Assembly: GCA_002591745.1 (NCBI GenBank)
Contig: PDLQ01000020.1
Coordinates: forward strand, 46,273-110,272
Origin: Lewinellaceae bacterium SD302
Lineage (GTDB): Bacteria; Bacteroidota; Bacteroidia; Chitinophagales; Saprospiraceae
Direction of reading: 5' to 3'
DNA length: 64,000 nt
The position numbers were made by a program, and so were the translations under genes. Positions 37,701 to 46,444 of the stretch are shown here, in pieces; positions within the stretch are counted from its first letter, which is position 1, and each line of letters starts with the position of its first letter. The notes beneath the pieces are model-generated. The model ran no database searches. It had not been told where the DNA came from and saw only the letters and a program-made list of their open reading frames with translations.

Positions 37701-37934
37701 GGGGGTGTTGCCGCCGTCACACATATTTCGTACGAAGAGTTCCTGATTAGGGAAGCGCAGGTGCAGCTCCGTTTCGAAGTGGCCGAAGGCTTGCATCCGG
37801 CTGCAGAGATTGTCGCCGAGGAGGACGATGCGTTCGCCGGGCTCAGGCTGTGAATAGGAGGTTGTACTATTGTCACAGCCAGTTAAAGTCAAGAATAACG
37901 AGGTAAGTGCAAGAACGGCGTAATAGGCTATCAT
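34785..37934 (-). CDS. SGNH hydrolase / PQQ-type propeller / cytochrome c fusion lipoprotein
   Basis: The 1049-aa product has a lipoprotein leader (LTSLFLTLTGCDN). An SGNH/GDSL-like hydrolase domain follows (GERIVLLGDNLC near residue 33, catalytic-type block DGLQLNEKGYQKLA). A beta-propeller of the 'membrane-bound dehydrogenase' type comes next (SLPPGYRIELFA, GRLWVATLESYP, TDKDGKADKSTVWA). HEAT-like helices and a C-terminal cytochrome c domain with CGTCH (near 35145) and a later Met ligand region (VPMTPYGGM) complete the protein. This is the PVC-type heme-binding protein architecture with an added N-terminal hydrolase. It is probably a surface or periplasmic oxidoreductase in carbohydrate degradation. 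The substrate is unknown. Confidence 0.85.
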   Translation of the reverse strand: MIAYYAVLALTSLFLTLTGCDNSTTSYSQPEPGERIVLLGDNLCSRMQAFGHFETELHLRFPNQELFVRNMCDGGNTPGFRPRSGRATPWAFPGAEDFHPDRQRFHSEGHLETPDEWLTRLAPDHIIAFFGGASSFAGEAGAENFRAELSAFVKHTLAQQYRATKPVKLTLVSPIAFEDIESADEHYPDGKKENEHLELYTNIIQEVASEFDLPFIDLFHPSQLWYFEAQMTTDGLQLNEKGYQKLASYLGEAIFGGTIQAEQAERRDAVHAAVQDKNFFWHNDFKIPNGVHAYGVRYNPYGPDNYPDEFQKVRELTAIRDRAIWDAAQGEVIDLPKLDAQTHPLPPVETNYDTTENPTSYQYGDEALSNLSLPPGYRIELFASEEDFPELANPAQLSFDNQGRLWVATLESYPHYKPGAERPNDKLLILEDTDKDGKADKSTVWADGLSLPIGFEFAPEGVYVSQAPNLVLLSDTDGDDKADKKEIILSGFDDHDTHHAISAFCADPSGAIYMGEGIFLYSNLETPYGPQNASWSGFWRYSPQTRKMERTAQVDMPNPWGIAFDEWGQPFFAETSGTKVHWMTPSSIKPKYGKSTPRSADIIEEKARVRPTSGLEFVSSRHFPDEVQGDLLLCNVIGFLGIKQHRMLDNGADFTSRFRQDLLTGSDPNFRPVDLEFAPDGSLYLIDWHNVLIGHMQHNARDPLRDHVHGRIYRITYPGRPLVEPAKIAGAGIPQLLDNLKLPEYRSRYRTRRELRGRDADLVAAALSQWIKNLSPRDQNYEQHLTEALWVSWGINRIDERLLDQLLDARDFRARAAATRVIRYTHHRLENAKALFLRAALDEHPRVRTEAMIAASWLDEATGDEILTAVFEQAMDEPMTEWYSYAKAYLHNDTVAVDEVVLLPQHPEGEAYGSFMRGQEIYKRDGYCGTCHQMSGKGLAASGFPPLDGTRWANGDTERLIKLTLNGLYGPIEVLGKKYPGQVPMTPYGGMLNDREIADVLTFVRNAFSNRSSVIQPEEVARVRETTKDKEGFYSPEELLAAHPMEPEE

Positions 37935-38090
37935 AAAAACAGATGGTGGTAGTGTCCACCAATTTACTGTTTTTCTGTACTAAACGTAGCTAACCCTGAC
38001 AAGGCCCTGGAGAAAATTCGGTGTTAATCCTAAGGCACCTCGAATCGCGAAGCGATTTTATACCTCATAAACCTCTTGTGTCATGCATGC

Positions 38091-38134
38091 ACCTCCGTGG
38101 ACCTCCGTGTGTCCTCCCGTAACTCCGTGAACCC
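38091..38134. repeat. Imperfect CTCCGTG tandem repeat
   Basis: Four or so imperfect units of ACCTCCGTG / AACTCCGTGA occur between the cytochrome gene and hemC. The function is unknown. Confidence 0.5.
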
Positions 38135-38178
38135 TTTTTATGATTGACATGGAATACATTTAACGGGGAGAAAGTTGA

Positions 38179-39090
38179 CTATAATCCTAGCTTGCTCACT
38201 ACTTCTTCCGCCAAACCAGCGTGCGTACTGCTACTTAAGTGCACCGTTTTTACGGGTGCGTCCCAGCTTTCGGCGAGTGCGGCGAAGGCACGGTAGCTGC
38301 CGGTCTTGTCCTGAAAGCAATGAACGCCGAGCGGGGTCTGGCAACCGCCGTCGAGTAATTGCAGGACCTTCCTTTCCACGTTGGTGGCCACGCCGGTTTC
38401 CCGGTTGTGAATGCGGGACAGTTGCTTGCGTAAGTCCGTATCGTTCAGACGGGTTTGTATGGCCATGACACCCTGGCCGGGGGCAGGTACGAATTCGCGG
38501 GGGTGCAGGCGAATGACTTTTAAATCTCCGGTGTCGATCTCCAATCGGGAGATGCCGGCGGCAGCCAGGAGTATGGCGTCGACAGTTCCGTTGCGGGCTT
38601 TATCTAATCGGGTAGGGACATTGCCACGGATGTCCACCAGCTTTACGTTGGGGTGGAGTTGTAACATCTGGGCTTTTCGTCTGGCGCTGCTGGTGCCTAC
38701 GGTCGCCCCGTCGGCCAGCGACAGGGTAGCACCTTCTTTTACGGCTTCGGGACGAATGATCAGCAGGTCGGCCGGGTCTTCCCGGTAGCTGAGGGCCGCT
38801 AGGGTGAGACCGTCCGGCTGGGTAGTGGGCATATCCTTGAGGCTGTGGACGGCCAGGTCGATCCGTTTTTCCAGCAGGGCATCTTCGATCTCCTTGGTGA
38901 AAAAGCCCTTGCCCTCGATCTTGTCGAAGCTCAGGTGCTGGATACGGTCACCTTTGGTCTTAATGATTTCCAGCTGGGCCTCCAGTCCGATGGCTTTCAG
39001 TTGGTCCTGAACGTAATGGGCCTGCCAGAGGGCGAGTTTGCTGCCGCGGGTACCGATGGTGAGCATGGGGTCGTAAATTTTGAGGGGCAA
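38179..39090 (-). CDS. hemC: Hydroxymethylbilane synthase (porphobilinogen deaminase)
   Basis: HemC polymerises four porphobilinogens into hydroxymethylbilane in heme synthesis. Family motifs are complete: TIGTRGSKLALWQ, KGDRIQ, KGFFTKEIE, HSLKDMP with catalytic Asp86, TSSARRKAQ, RGNVPTRLDK, and GGCQTPLG with Cys250 carrying the dipyrromethane cofactor. The length of 303 aa is normal. ATG at 39066 (MLTIGTRG) is an equally likely start. No other heme gene is adjacent. Confidence 0.95.
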   Translation of the reverse strand: MPLKIYDPMLTIGTRGSKLALWQAHYVQDQLKAIGLEAQLEIIKTKGDRIQHLSFDKIEGKGFFTKEIEDALLEKRIDLAVHSLKDMPTTQPDGLTLAALSYREDPADLLIIRPEAVKEGATLSLADGATVGTSSARRKAQMLQLHPNVKLVDIRGNVPTRLDKARNGTVDAILLAAAGISRLEIDTGDLKVIRLHPREFVPAPGQGVMAIQTRLNDTDLRKQLSRIHNRETGVATNVERKVLQLLDGGCQTPLGVHCFQDKTGSYRAFAALAESWDAPVKTVHLSSSTHAGLAEEVVSKLGL

Positions 39091-39571
39091 AGGTAGTTCT
39101 GTCTGTTCGTTATCTGTCCCGTTTTATCGTTGAAGAAGTTTTTTTGACTCCAAAGTAGCAATGCCGGTTACTACCTGACTGAAATTACCAGTCCTACCAC
39201 CGAGTCAAAACGGCAAGCTTCACCGACGACGAGCAGCAAATTTCCTGATTAAGCCGAGGCTACCGGTCGAGGAGTTTCAGTTAGAGGCGGTCAATAGCGT
39301 GACCATTGAGTTTTAATTCGGCAAACAAAATTGCGGCAAGGTGTATTAAAAACAACATAATACTGCATTATGCGATAAAAATAAAATTTATCTTAATATT
39401 AAACGAACATGTTAAATGCAGTTGGGTTCAAGCGTCAGAATAAACACGAAGGAATAGATTTTTTAAATAGAAAATTCATTCACTAGACCGTCCAAATAAA
39501 GAGTTTTTAACATTGCACTTTATGTATTATGATCTTAAATCTCAATAACATGGTCTACTAAAACCGAGTAT
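39091..39571. other. AT-rich intergenic region with repeat fragment
   Basis: No gene is present. A CAAAGTAGCAATG repeat occurs at 39151-39163, preceded by TTTTTTTGACTC as in other family ends. A small palindrome CATAAT-ACTGC-ATTATG lies at about 39356-39372. The last 200 bp are strongly AT-rich and probably contain the promoter of the next gene, but I see no clear TAnnTTTG element. Confidence 0.5.
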
Positions 39572-42500
39572 ATGAAATACTTTACTTCTTTACTTCTTTA
39601 CTTCTTTACTTTATCTGCCATGGTAGGTCAACCAGCTACCAATTGGGAGTGTGGACTTAATGGTCAACCGCCGGCAGCTCCCGCTTTCAACGCCAACTTT
39701 TCATATGATGGCTTTTTCCAGCACGATCCTTGTGGAACCCCCTTATTTCTAAACCTGCGCTTCGTCTTCCTAACCAGAATGGACGGAACGGGTAGCTTTG
39801 ATCTAACGGACCCGGATCAAGTTGACTTCGTAAATGATGTCATTGACGGTATGAATAACCGTTGGGGTAATATCACCGATGCTGATGATTGCCTACCTAA
39901 TAATAATTACCCAAAGGAAAGTAACATTCGTGTAAATGTTGTCGTTGATCACCAAACTACTACCGACCTTTGGGATTATACGGTTAGAGCTACGGCTATG
40001 GGAAATAGCTACAACAGTTTTTCGTTCTGCCCGAGTAGGATACATGGAGCTGCTAATAATCACCCGGATTTAAAGCAGTTTGTGTCAAGCTACAATTTAC
40101 TATATCCTAATAGTTTCAATTTGTTCTTCATTGAAGATGGTGATCACATCAGAAACATCGAACACCACCTTGCTAACGGTACCCAACCAACCGGGGCTTT
40201 TAATAGTCAATTTAGTATTTTTGGAGGATGTTCCCGTACTGCGGTTGATTACTACTCTACACGCGATCAGTACGCTATTATGGCGAATTGGTACACTAAT
40301 TATTTGGCGCGAAGTAATTTTGGTACTATTTATTATGGCAGTGGTACAAGCAATGCTACCTACGTTTCTTATAGTAGAAACGATTTTTCACTAACTGCAA
40401 ATCATGAACTAGGCCACTCTATCCTCGATCAAGTACATACGGAAACCTGCGATAACCTGATGCAGGGAGGTCTTTTTTATGACCCGGGAAAACGTCACTT
40501 AAATCCCACTCAGCTAGATAATTTATTTGGTACTCTGGTTGCTACTAACAACCACAAATTCGTCGATTGTTCGGAACTGACTTCTACTACCTGTGATTTG
40601 GTCATCAATAGTAATCGTACTATCGATAGCCCGATCAGTGTCTTTGGAGATTTAGTCGTCAGCTCAGGAGTGACGCTTACGCTGACTTCAGACGTATACC
40701 TTTCGGAGGAGTCAACCATCGATGTGGAAGCTAACGCTAAACTCATCGTAGACGGAGCACTGCTGACCAACGATTGTGGCCCTACCTGGAAAGGTATACG
40801 AACTATCGGTGGCAACGCTGATTTCGACGTACGTATCGTTAATTCAGACATTGAGAATGTTAGCGGCCCAGCCATTTCCACCCAACCATATCTATTCGGT
40901 AATGATCCAAATGCCGGTGGTGTATCCTACGCTACCGTGCAAATTGATAATTCGAATTTTACCAATACAGGTAGAATGATGGAATTAGTGGGTACTTCGG
41001 CGGGTGCGCAGTTAAACACTACATACGTACGTAACAGCACTCAAGATGGTGGCACTTTTGGCGTTACCAATTACAACTACCTGACTGTAGAGATTGACAA
41101 TAACGTCTTTCAAAACATCTCGGAAGAATGTATCGTGGGGGTGAATGGTTCGTATAGTATTACAGGTAATCGGTTTTTCAGCGCACAAAACGATGTGCTA
41201 TTGGAAAGTACGGCGGCCGGACTCGGCTCCCATATATCAAATAATAAGTTCTTTGGAGATGATACCGGACTACGCTGTGTTGGTACCAGCATGGGGCAAC
41301 AAGAAATTTTTCAAAACGAATTCATCAGTAATGATTTCGGGATTTTCATGGATGGAGATAATCATTACCGAGTTCACGAGAATGTCTTCTCTAGTCTGGG
41401 AGCCGGTAGTTATTTTTTAGCAACCGGTAACGCAGGTAATGATGTGTATGGTAACAATTTTGGTTCCGATCTATTCGGGATGTATGTACATAAGGTAAAT
41501 GATGATTTAAATTTCTTTAATAACTGCTTTACTACCGATCATACAGATGTAGTATTTTGGAATGGTGAGGTAGCTTCCGTCATAACTAGTACGAATACAA
41601 GCAGCAGGGCTGCTAACAATTGTTTTACTCATCAAGGTAATGTTGCTTCCTCCGTTTCAGATTTAAGCGGAACTCCACTACCATTTACTTATGCAGAGCC
41701 AAATGATGCAGTAGTAAACTGCGCAGACGTTTTATTTGCTCCGCCTGCGGTAACTATACAGAAGCTTGACCCTTTTATCGGTGCCTGTGACGAGTCAATT
41801 ATACCTGAATCGCAGGTTTCCTCTACTTCTTGTGAACCAGAGCGTACTTTAGAAGCATGTCTAGAGGCTAAAATATGGTTGGAAGGTCAGATTGTCGGGG
41901 GTGGTAATCCTAATCATGGAATTGATTACGAACTGATCAGTAATCAGCGTTGCCTGAAGAGAGTAAATGGAATACTGGCGGAATTGTATCTGGAAGCCAA
42001 TGATGTTGCCGCAATCGTAGCTCTTTACGCGGGAGATGAATCTTCGGATGCAAAACTCCGTGTATATAGCGCCTATTTTATGACTGGCGATTACGACCAA
42101 GCCAGGGATGTGCTCAATACTTTTAACACGGAGGAAGAGTGGGGAAGCAATTTTGTCTACGTTCAGGACATTGCGCTCATGCAACGGGAGCAGGAGCCGG
42201 AATTCGAACCAACGGAAACCCAGTTGAATACGTTGTTGCAATTAGCTGGTGAAGATCATCCTTATTCTGGTTACGCTAAGTCTGTGTATTATTCTCTAAC
42301 CGGAATAGTACTAACTACCGAACTCCAATTTCCCGAGAATTTCAATGGAAAAGTCAATGGGACTGGAAATGTCGGTTCGAAACTGGATGCCATCGAGGTT
42401 TATCCGAACCCTTTTAACGAGGAACTTCGTATTTCACTGCCCGTTGATTTGGATATAGAGCACTATTCAATTGAAATATATGATGTTTTAAGTCGTAGAA

Positions 42501-42631
42501 TAGCCGATAGGTCAAAAACTGGACGACAAGTTGTATTGAACGCCTCACTTTGGCCCGAAGGAACCTATTTTATCCTTATTAGAGATGGTGGGAAAGTCGT
42601 TGCTTCCCGGAAAGTTATTCTCACTAAGTAA
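39572..42631 (+). CDS. Secreted metalloprotease-like protein with beta-helix and T9SS sorting domain
   Basis: The 1019-aa product has a signal peptide (KYFTSLLLYFFTLSAMVGQ). A putative zinc metalloprotease domain has HELGH at His278-His282, a further His at 289 and NLM shortly after. A right-handed beta-helix-like region follows (about residues 350-720, with repeated N-x-F/I-x-N-x-G patterns), then a helical part. A T9SS type A sorting domain (IEVYPNPFNEELRISL ... to the end) directs export and surface attachment. The signal peptide is partly encoded by four tandem copies of an 8-bp unit (39581-39612). A strong hairpin terminator follows the stop. Confidence 0.85.
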   Translation: MKYFTSLLLYFFTLSAMVGQPATNWECGLNGQPPAAPAFNANFSYDGFFQHDPCGTPLFLNLRFVFLTRMDGTGSFDLTDPDQVDFVNDVIDGMNNRWGNITDADDCLPNNNYPKESNIRVNVVVDHQTTTDLWDYTVRATAMGNSYNSFSFCPSRIHGAANNHPDLKQFVSSYNLLYPNSFNLFFIEDGDHIRNIEHHLANGTQPTGAFNSQFSIFGGCSRTAVDYYSTRDQYAIMANWYTNYLARSNFGTIYYGSGTSNATYVSYSRNDFSLTANHELGHSILDQVHTETCDNLMQGGLFYDPGKRHLNPTQLDNLFGTLVATNNHKFVDCSELTSTTCDLVINSNRTIDSPISVFGDLVVSSGVTLTLTSDVYLSEESTIDVEANAKLIVDGALLTNDCGPTWKGIRTIGGNADFDVRIVNSDIENVSGPAISTQPYLFGNDPNAGGVSYATVQIDNSNFTNTGRMMELVGTSAGAQLNTTYVRNSTQDGGTFGVTNYNYLTVEIDNNVFQNISEECIVGVNGSYSITGNRFFSAQNDVLLESTAAGLGSHISNNKFFGDDTGLRCVGTSMGQQEIFQNEFISNDFGIFMDGDNHYRVHENVFSSLGAGSYFLATGNAGNDVYGNNFGSDLFGMYVHKVNDDLNFFNNCFTTDHTDVVFWNGEVASVITSTNTSSRAANNCFTHQGNVASSVSDLSGTPLPFTYAEPNDAVVNCADVLFAPPAVTIQKLDPFIGACDESIIPESQVSSTSCEPERTLEACLEAKIWLEGQIVGGGNPNHGIDYELISNQRCLKRVNGILAELYLEANDVAAIVALYAGDESSDAKLRVYSAYFMTGDYDQARDVLNTFNTEEEWGSNFVYVQDIALMQREQEPEFEPTETQLNTLLQLAGEDHPYSGYAKSVYYSLTGIVLTTELQFPENFNGKVNGTGNVGSKLDAIEVYPNPFNEELRISLPVDLDIEHYSIEIYDVLSRRIADRSKTGRQVVLNASLWPEGTYFILIRDGGKVVASRKVILTK
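39581..39612 (+). repeat. Octanucleotide tandem repeat in signal peptide codons
   Basis: Four consecutive TTTACTTC units (the last ends in T) start 9 bp after the start codon. The 8-bp unit is not a multiple of three, so gain or loss of one unit would shift the reading frame. Confidence 0.85.
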
Positions 42632-42644
42632 TTAAATAATTTTC

Positions 42645-42681
42645 AATACTTCCCCACAACATTGCGTTGTGGGGAAGTATT
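42645..42681. terminator. Strong hairpin terminator
   Basis: AATACTTCCCCACAAC and GTTGTGGGGAAGTATT form a perfect 16-bp stem with a 5-nt loop (ATTGC). It is AT-ended on both sides and lies 14 bp after the stop of the metalloprotease-like gene. Confidence 0.8.
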
Positions 42682-42695
42682 TAAATATATACGCC

Positions 42696-44846
42696 ATGTT
42701 GAAATACTTAATTGTCATGTTTTCGCTTTTTTCTGTTTTTTCTCTAAACTCCCAAACTACCTTTAGTAAAATTCATAGTAATACTGGAACAACATTATTT
42801 CACGAACATAAAGATTTAGAGATCGTAAATAATGTGATATACACATACTATCAGCAATTCTTAGATCAAGACAGTATTCAGATTCATAGTGCTGGATTAC
42901 AGAACTATGATTTTTCAGGTAATATTTTAGCCAATCATGAAATTGATACTATTTTTCCAAATAACGACCATCGCTTTATCGTCGAAAACGGTCATATCTA
43001 TATAAATGGGAGTCGACACAATTCAGGCTTCTTAGGTAGGGACATTCATATTCTAAAATTCGATACCGATTTAAATCATATCAGTACATTTCAACGTGGC
43101 TCTGCCCCGGAGGACATAACGAATACCCAAGGAATGATCTCGGACGGAGAATACGCTTATTTGTACGAAACTGTATTTGAGGATGCCGATACTGCTTTTG
43201 CCCGGATCACAAAATTGGACCTGGATAATCAAGAAGTCATTTGGGACCGGCGCTACAAGGAAAATTCCTGGCGTAATCAGTGCTATGGTTTAGCCTTCAC
43301 GCATGAGGGCAACGTCGCATTTATCAACCCTTGGGACAATGGAGCAGGTAATGGCTTAAGCGGACGTATGATTTACGAAGTGGACACGAATGGTGATCCG
43401 GTAGATGCCTTTGAAATTGGTAGAGATAGTCATTATGAACGTCTTTATTATTCCAGTGACGATCATTTTTATACTGCAACGGACTACCGACTTTGGGAGC
43501 CATACATTGAGCACACAGGATTCTTTAATAAGTTCGACGCCAGTACCAACGAACTGGTTTGGAGTATCCAGTTACCGAGAAACCGATTCACGGACCAACG
43601 TTTCTATTCGGTCCACGATATCATCGAGGCATCGAATGGAGATATCGTCATTTGCGGCAACGTGAATGATTTTCACAACGATGATTACGGGTATAGTGGC
43701 TTCATTGCGCGTATTAGTACAGATGGTGAAATTATCTGGAATAGGGTCTATAAGATTCCTAATCCGCTTCCAATTGAAGAACAAGAGCGTCCCTTCCGTT
43801 ATTCTTACTTGAATAGGATCGAAGAAGCTCCGAACGGTGGCTTCGTAGCGGTGGGCACGGTCCGGTTTTTCTCTCCGTTCATCATTCCCGAAGATTGGGA
43901 GTTTCAGGAATTCTGGCTGCTTTCCGTAGATGAGAACGGTAATCTGGAAGGGGAGGAGAAAGAGGAGATCATCGTCATCGACGGAAAGAACGCCAACACG
44001 CCCAACTACCAAATCGGCACCACCTGGACCTACGAAGCTCAAACATTCCTCTCCCCCGGCCAACTGTATCCGGTTACGATTACCTTGACGGATACGACCC
44101 GAATCAACGACACCCTGGCTTTCGTCGTGGAAAGTAGCGCACCGAACAATGGATTCCTCAGTCACGCCCGCTATATGCACGTTGATGATGGTAAGGTCTA
44201 CTTTTACCACGACGATTTCGAGCACTTTGTCCTGAATTACGACTATAACGAACCGGAGAGCTACGAAGTCCCGTGGGTAGATTTGGCCTTTGGCGGCGGA
44301 GGGATCGCCGAGGTTATTCGGGATTCAATCGGACCAACCGATTTACCCAATGGTGATACTATTCGTACGCAGTTCGTGTCTCTAGTTAATAATGGTAGCA
44401 CTACGGGACCAATGCCCGAGCGGATTTTTGACGGCATCGGGGCAGATGGGTACTTCAGACTCAAGTTAGGTTTTGGTGGGGTCGACTCCGACCAGATCAC
44501 CCGACTACGCTGCTTTCACCCCAACGGACTGGACGGTGACAGTACCATAAATTTCGTTGGCTTCCCCTGTGACTCCACCTTTATTCCTACTTCCACCCAG
44601 GAGTTCGCCCCCGCAGAATTGCTGACGGTCTATCCCAACCCAACCAGTGGGCAGATTCAAATTGACGGACTATCACCCACGGATGCCGCGCCTTATGAGT
44701 TACGTGATCTGGCTGGACGGCTACTGCGCTCCGGTCGGTTGCTAGAGCCACGACTGGAATTGGGCGACCTGCCCTTTGGCACATATCTGCTACGGATTGA
44801 GACGCGGGAAGGGAGTTACGTGGAGCGGGTATCTTTGCTGCGGTAG
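42696..44846 (+). CDS. Secreted protein with T9SS type A sorting domain
   Basis: The 716-aa product (ATG at 42696; the upstream GTG at 42669 lies in the terminator hairpin) has a signal peptide (YLIVMFSLFSVFSLNSQ). A long beta-propeller-like region has repeated blade motifs (for example SDGEYAYLYE, ASNGDIVICGN, APNGGFVAVG). A beta-rich domain follows from about residue 440, then a C-terminal T9SS sorting domain (LTVYPNPTSGQIQIDGL ... GTYLLRIETREG). Its role on the cell surface is unknown. It follows another T9SS cargo gene, so the pair may be surface proteins expressed together or under separate control because of the terminator between them. Confidence 0.8.
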   Translation: MLKYLIVMFSLFSVFSLNSQTTFSKIHSNTGTTLFHEHKDLEIVNNVIYTYYQQFLDQDSIQIHSAGLQNYDFSGNILANHEIDTIFPNNDHRFIVENGHIYINGSRHNSGFLGRDIHILKFDTDLNHISTFQRGSAPEDITNTQGMISDGEYAYLYETVFEDADTAFARITKLDLDNQEVIWDRRYKENSWRNQCYGLAFTHEGNVAFINPWDNGAGNGLSGRMIYEVDTNGDPVDAFEIGRDSHYERLYYSSDDHFYTATDYRLWEPYIEHTGFFNKFDASTNELVWSIQLPRNRFTDQRFYSVHDIIEASNGDIVICGNVNDFHNDDYGYSGFIARISTDGEIIWNRVYKIPNPLPIEEQERPFRYSYLNRIEEAPNGGFVAVGTVRFFSPFIIPEDWEFQEFWLLSVDENGNLEGEEKEEIIVIDGKNANTPNYQIGTTWTYEAQTFLSPGQLYPVTITLTDTTRINDTLAFVVESSAPNNGFLSHARYMHVDDGKVYFYHDDFEHFVLNYDYNEPESYEVPWVDLAFGGGGIAEVIRDSIGPTDLPNGDTIRTQFVSLVNNGSTTGPMPERIFDGIGADGYFRLKLGFGGVDSDQITRLRCFHPNGLDGDSTINFVGFPCDSTFIPTSTQEFAPAELLTVYPNPTSGQIQIDGLSPTDAAPYELRDLAGRLLRSGRLLEPRLELGDLPFGTYLLRIETREGSYVERVSLLR

Positions 44847-44961
44847 AATGAATACTACCCAAGGGCCATATAGTAAGAGATGCTATTCTGTCGCGGATTG
44901 ACGCTGATGACGCGGATTTTGACAGACCTGGTGACCAATAGCCCCCGGTTATTATGGAAGC

Positions 44962-44980
44962 TTGCTACTTTGTTAGCCCA
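44962..44980. repeat. CAAAGTAGC-family repeat
   Basis: TTGCTACTTTGTTAGCCCA followed by AAAAAAC lies in the 247-bp gap between convergent genes. It matches the arm at 12431-12445. Confidence 0.55.
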
Positions 44981-45093
44981 AAAAACGAATAAACCTAATA
45001 TTGGTCCTGAAATTACTGGCTTAAAATATTCGCGATGACAGTCTTCAGCCCACCTCCTCCTAAAGTCGTCGAGTGTACTGACGACGGGGGGGG

Positions 45094-45783
45094 CTAGAAG
45101 CCCAGGAACGACGGCCCCTTCGGATTTTGCAGCTGCATCCAAAAGATCTCGAGTAACTGCGGCCGACGGAATACGACCAGCAATACGTAGGCGATGAGGC
45201 CGAAGATGGCACCCCACAAGTGAGCGCTGTGGTCGACGCGGCCGCCGCCTTGCTGATCCATGCGGTTGGAATACCAGAGGTAAGCGACGCCGAGGAAAAT
45301 AGCCGGCAGGGGCGGGAAAATGAACCACTCCCAGGGGCCGAGCAGGATGAATGGCCACATCATAGCGCTGACCCCACCGGACGCACCCAGGGCCGTATAA
45401 CCATAATTATCTTTGTGGCGGAGGTAGTTGACGGAGCTGGCCGCCACGATACCCGCCAGGTAAAACAGCAGGTACATCAGTGGGCCGAGGGGTTTGCCAA
45501 AGATAGGGGCAACCAGACTGGTGCGGACGCCACCGTCACTGTAATAAAGACCATCTACGAAAAGCATTTCGGCTTGCTGACCAAAAATGTAGAGGGCCCA
45601 CATATTGAAAAGCAAATGGCGGAAATCGGCGTGAATGAAACCCGAAGTGATGAAACGGTACCACTCGCCCCGGTTATTGATGGCCGCGGGCTGGAAAAGT
45701 AACTGGGCGCGCAGCGCAGGATCGTTGAAACACTGATAAGAAATCAGACAGGTGGCAACGATGATGATCAAAGTGATCGACAT
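45094..45783 (-). CDS. Rhomboid family intramembrane serine protease
   Basis: The 229-aa product has about six membrane helices. The family signatures are present: HADFRHLLFNMWAL (residues 51-64), GASGG with catalytic Ser135, and DHSAHLWGA with catalytic His188. It cleaves transmembrane substrates within the bilayer. An insertion between helices 1 and 2 (about residues 70-100) is somewhat longer than in GlpG. Substrates are unknown. Confidence 0.9.
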   Translation of the reverse strand: MSITLIIIVATCLISYQCFNDPALRAQLLFQPAAINNRGEWYRFITSGFIHADFRHLLFNMWALYIFGQQAEMLFVDGLYYSDGGVRTSLVAPIFGKPLGPLMYLLFYLAGIVAASSVNYLRHKDNYGYTALGASGGVSAMMWPFILLGPWEWFIFPPLPAIFLGVAYLWYSNRMDQQGGGRVDHSAHLWGAIFGLIAYVLLVVFRRPQLLEIFWMQLQNPKGPSFLGF

Positions 45784-45811
45784 ATAGATATTTTTTCAAA
45801 CAACGTCCATA

Positions 45812-46357
45812 TCAGGACTCTGGTTCCCACTTTATTTCTTCGGCCTCGTTTTTTAATGCCAGGTAACGCCCCAGTACAAAGAAATAATCGGACAGGCGAT
45901 TGAGGTAAGTCACGGCCAGGGCGGGGATGTCATTTTCTTCGTCGCGTAACGCTACGACCCGCCGTTCGGCCCGCCGACAGACGGTACGGCAGACGTGGGC
46001 GTAACTCACGCTAGGGTGGCCACCGGGCAGCACGAAGTGGCGCAGTTCCGGAAGCTCCGCATTCATCCGGTCGATCTCCTGTTCCAGTTTTTCGGCGGCG
46101 GATATAGTCAGTCGTTGTGGTGCGTCCGGCCGGTCATCGGCCAGTATGGCCCCCAGGTCGAACAGATGGTGTTGTTGGGTAAGCAAGAATTTCCGCACCT
46201 CTTCCGGCTTCTTACAGTAATCGCGCAGTAAACCGACAAAGGCGTTCAGTTCATCCACGGTACCGTAAGCCTCTACCCGTAGCTCGGCTTTGCTGAGACG
46301 ACGGCCGCTGAAGAGCCCGGTCTGGCCGGCGTCGCCGGTTTTGGTGTATATCTTCAT
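45812..46357 (-). CDS. Cob(I)alamin adenosyltransferase, PduO type
   Basis: The enzyme transfers the adenosyl group of ATP to cob(I)alamin. The start at 46357 gives MKIYTKTGDAGQTGLFSG, the typical N-terminal ATP-binding motif. Later motifs are YGTVDELNAFVG, LFDLGAILA, FVLPGG and CRRAERRVVAL, with the usual LNRLSDYFFVLGR at the end. The length of 181 aa is normal. It is 28 bp downstream of the rhomboid start on the same strand order and may share a transcript. Confidence 0.93.
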   Translation of the reverse strand: MKIYTKTGDAGQTGLFSGRRLSKAELRVEAYGTVDELNAFVGLLRDYCKKPEEVRKFLLTQQHHLFDLGAILADDRPDAPQRLTISAAEKLEQEIDRMNAELPELRHFVLPGGHPSVSYAHVCRTVCRRAERRVVALRDEENDIPALAVTYLNRLSDYFFVLGRYLALKNEAEEIKWEPES

Positions 46358-46408
46358 AACAATGATAAAATGAAGCAATGATTTGATGATCTAATGTAAG
46401 CCCATTCT

Positions 46409-46440
46409 ATCATTGATACATTAGATCATTGATACATTAG
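46409..46440. repeat. Two tandem 16-bp units
   Basis: ATCATTGATACATTAG is repeated exactly twice between the adenosyltransferase and ABC ATPase genes. A related TGATCTAATG occurs just to the left. Confidence 0.7.
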
Positions 46441-46444
46441 ATAC

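Noticed and set aside
43572..44225. 217-codon minus frame opposite the second T9SS protein
   Set aside because: No domain or start context, and it overlaps a convincing secreted gene.
44855..45358. 167-codon minus frame downstream of and overlapping the rhomboid gene
   Set aside because: It is out of frame with the catalytic rhomboid sequence, Arg/Pro-rich and without motifs. It is a shadow frame.
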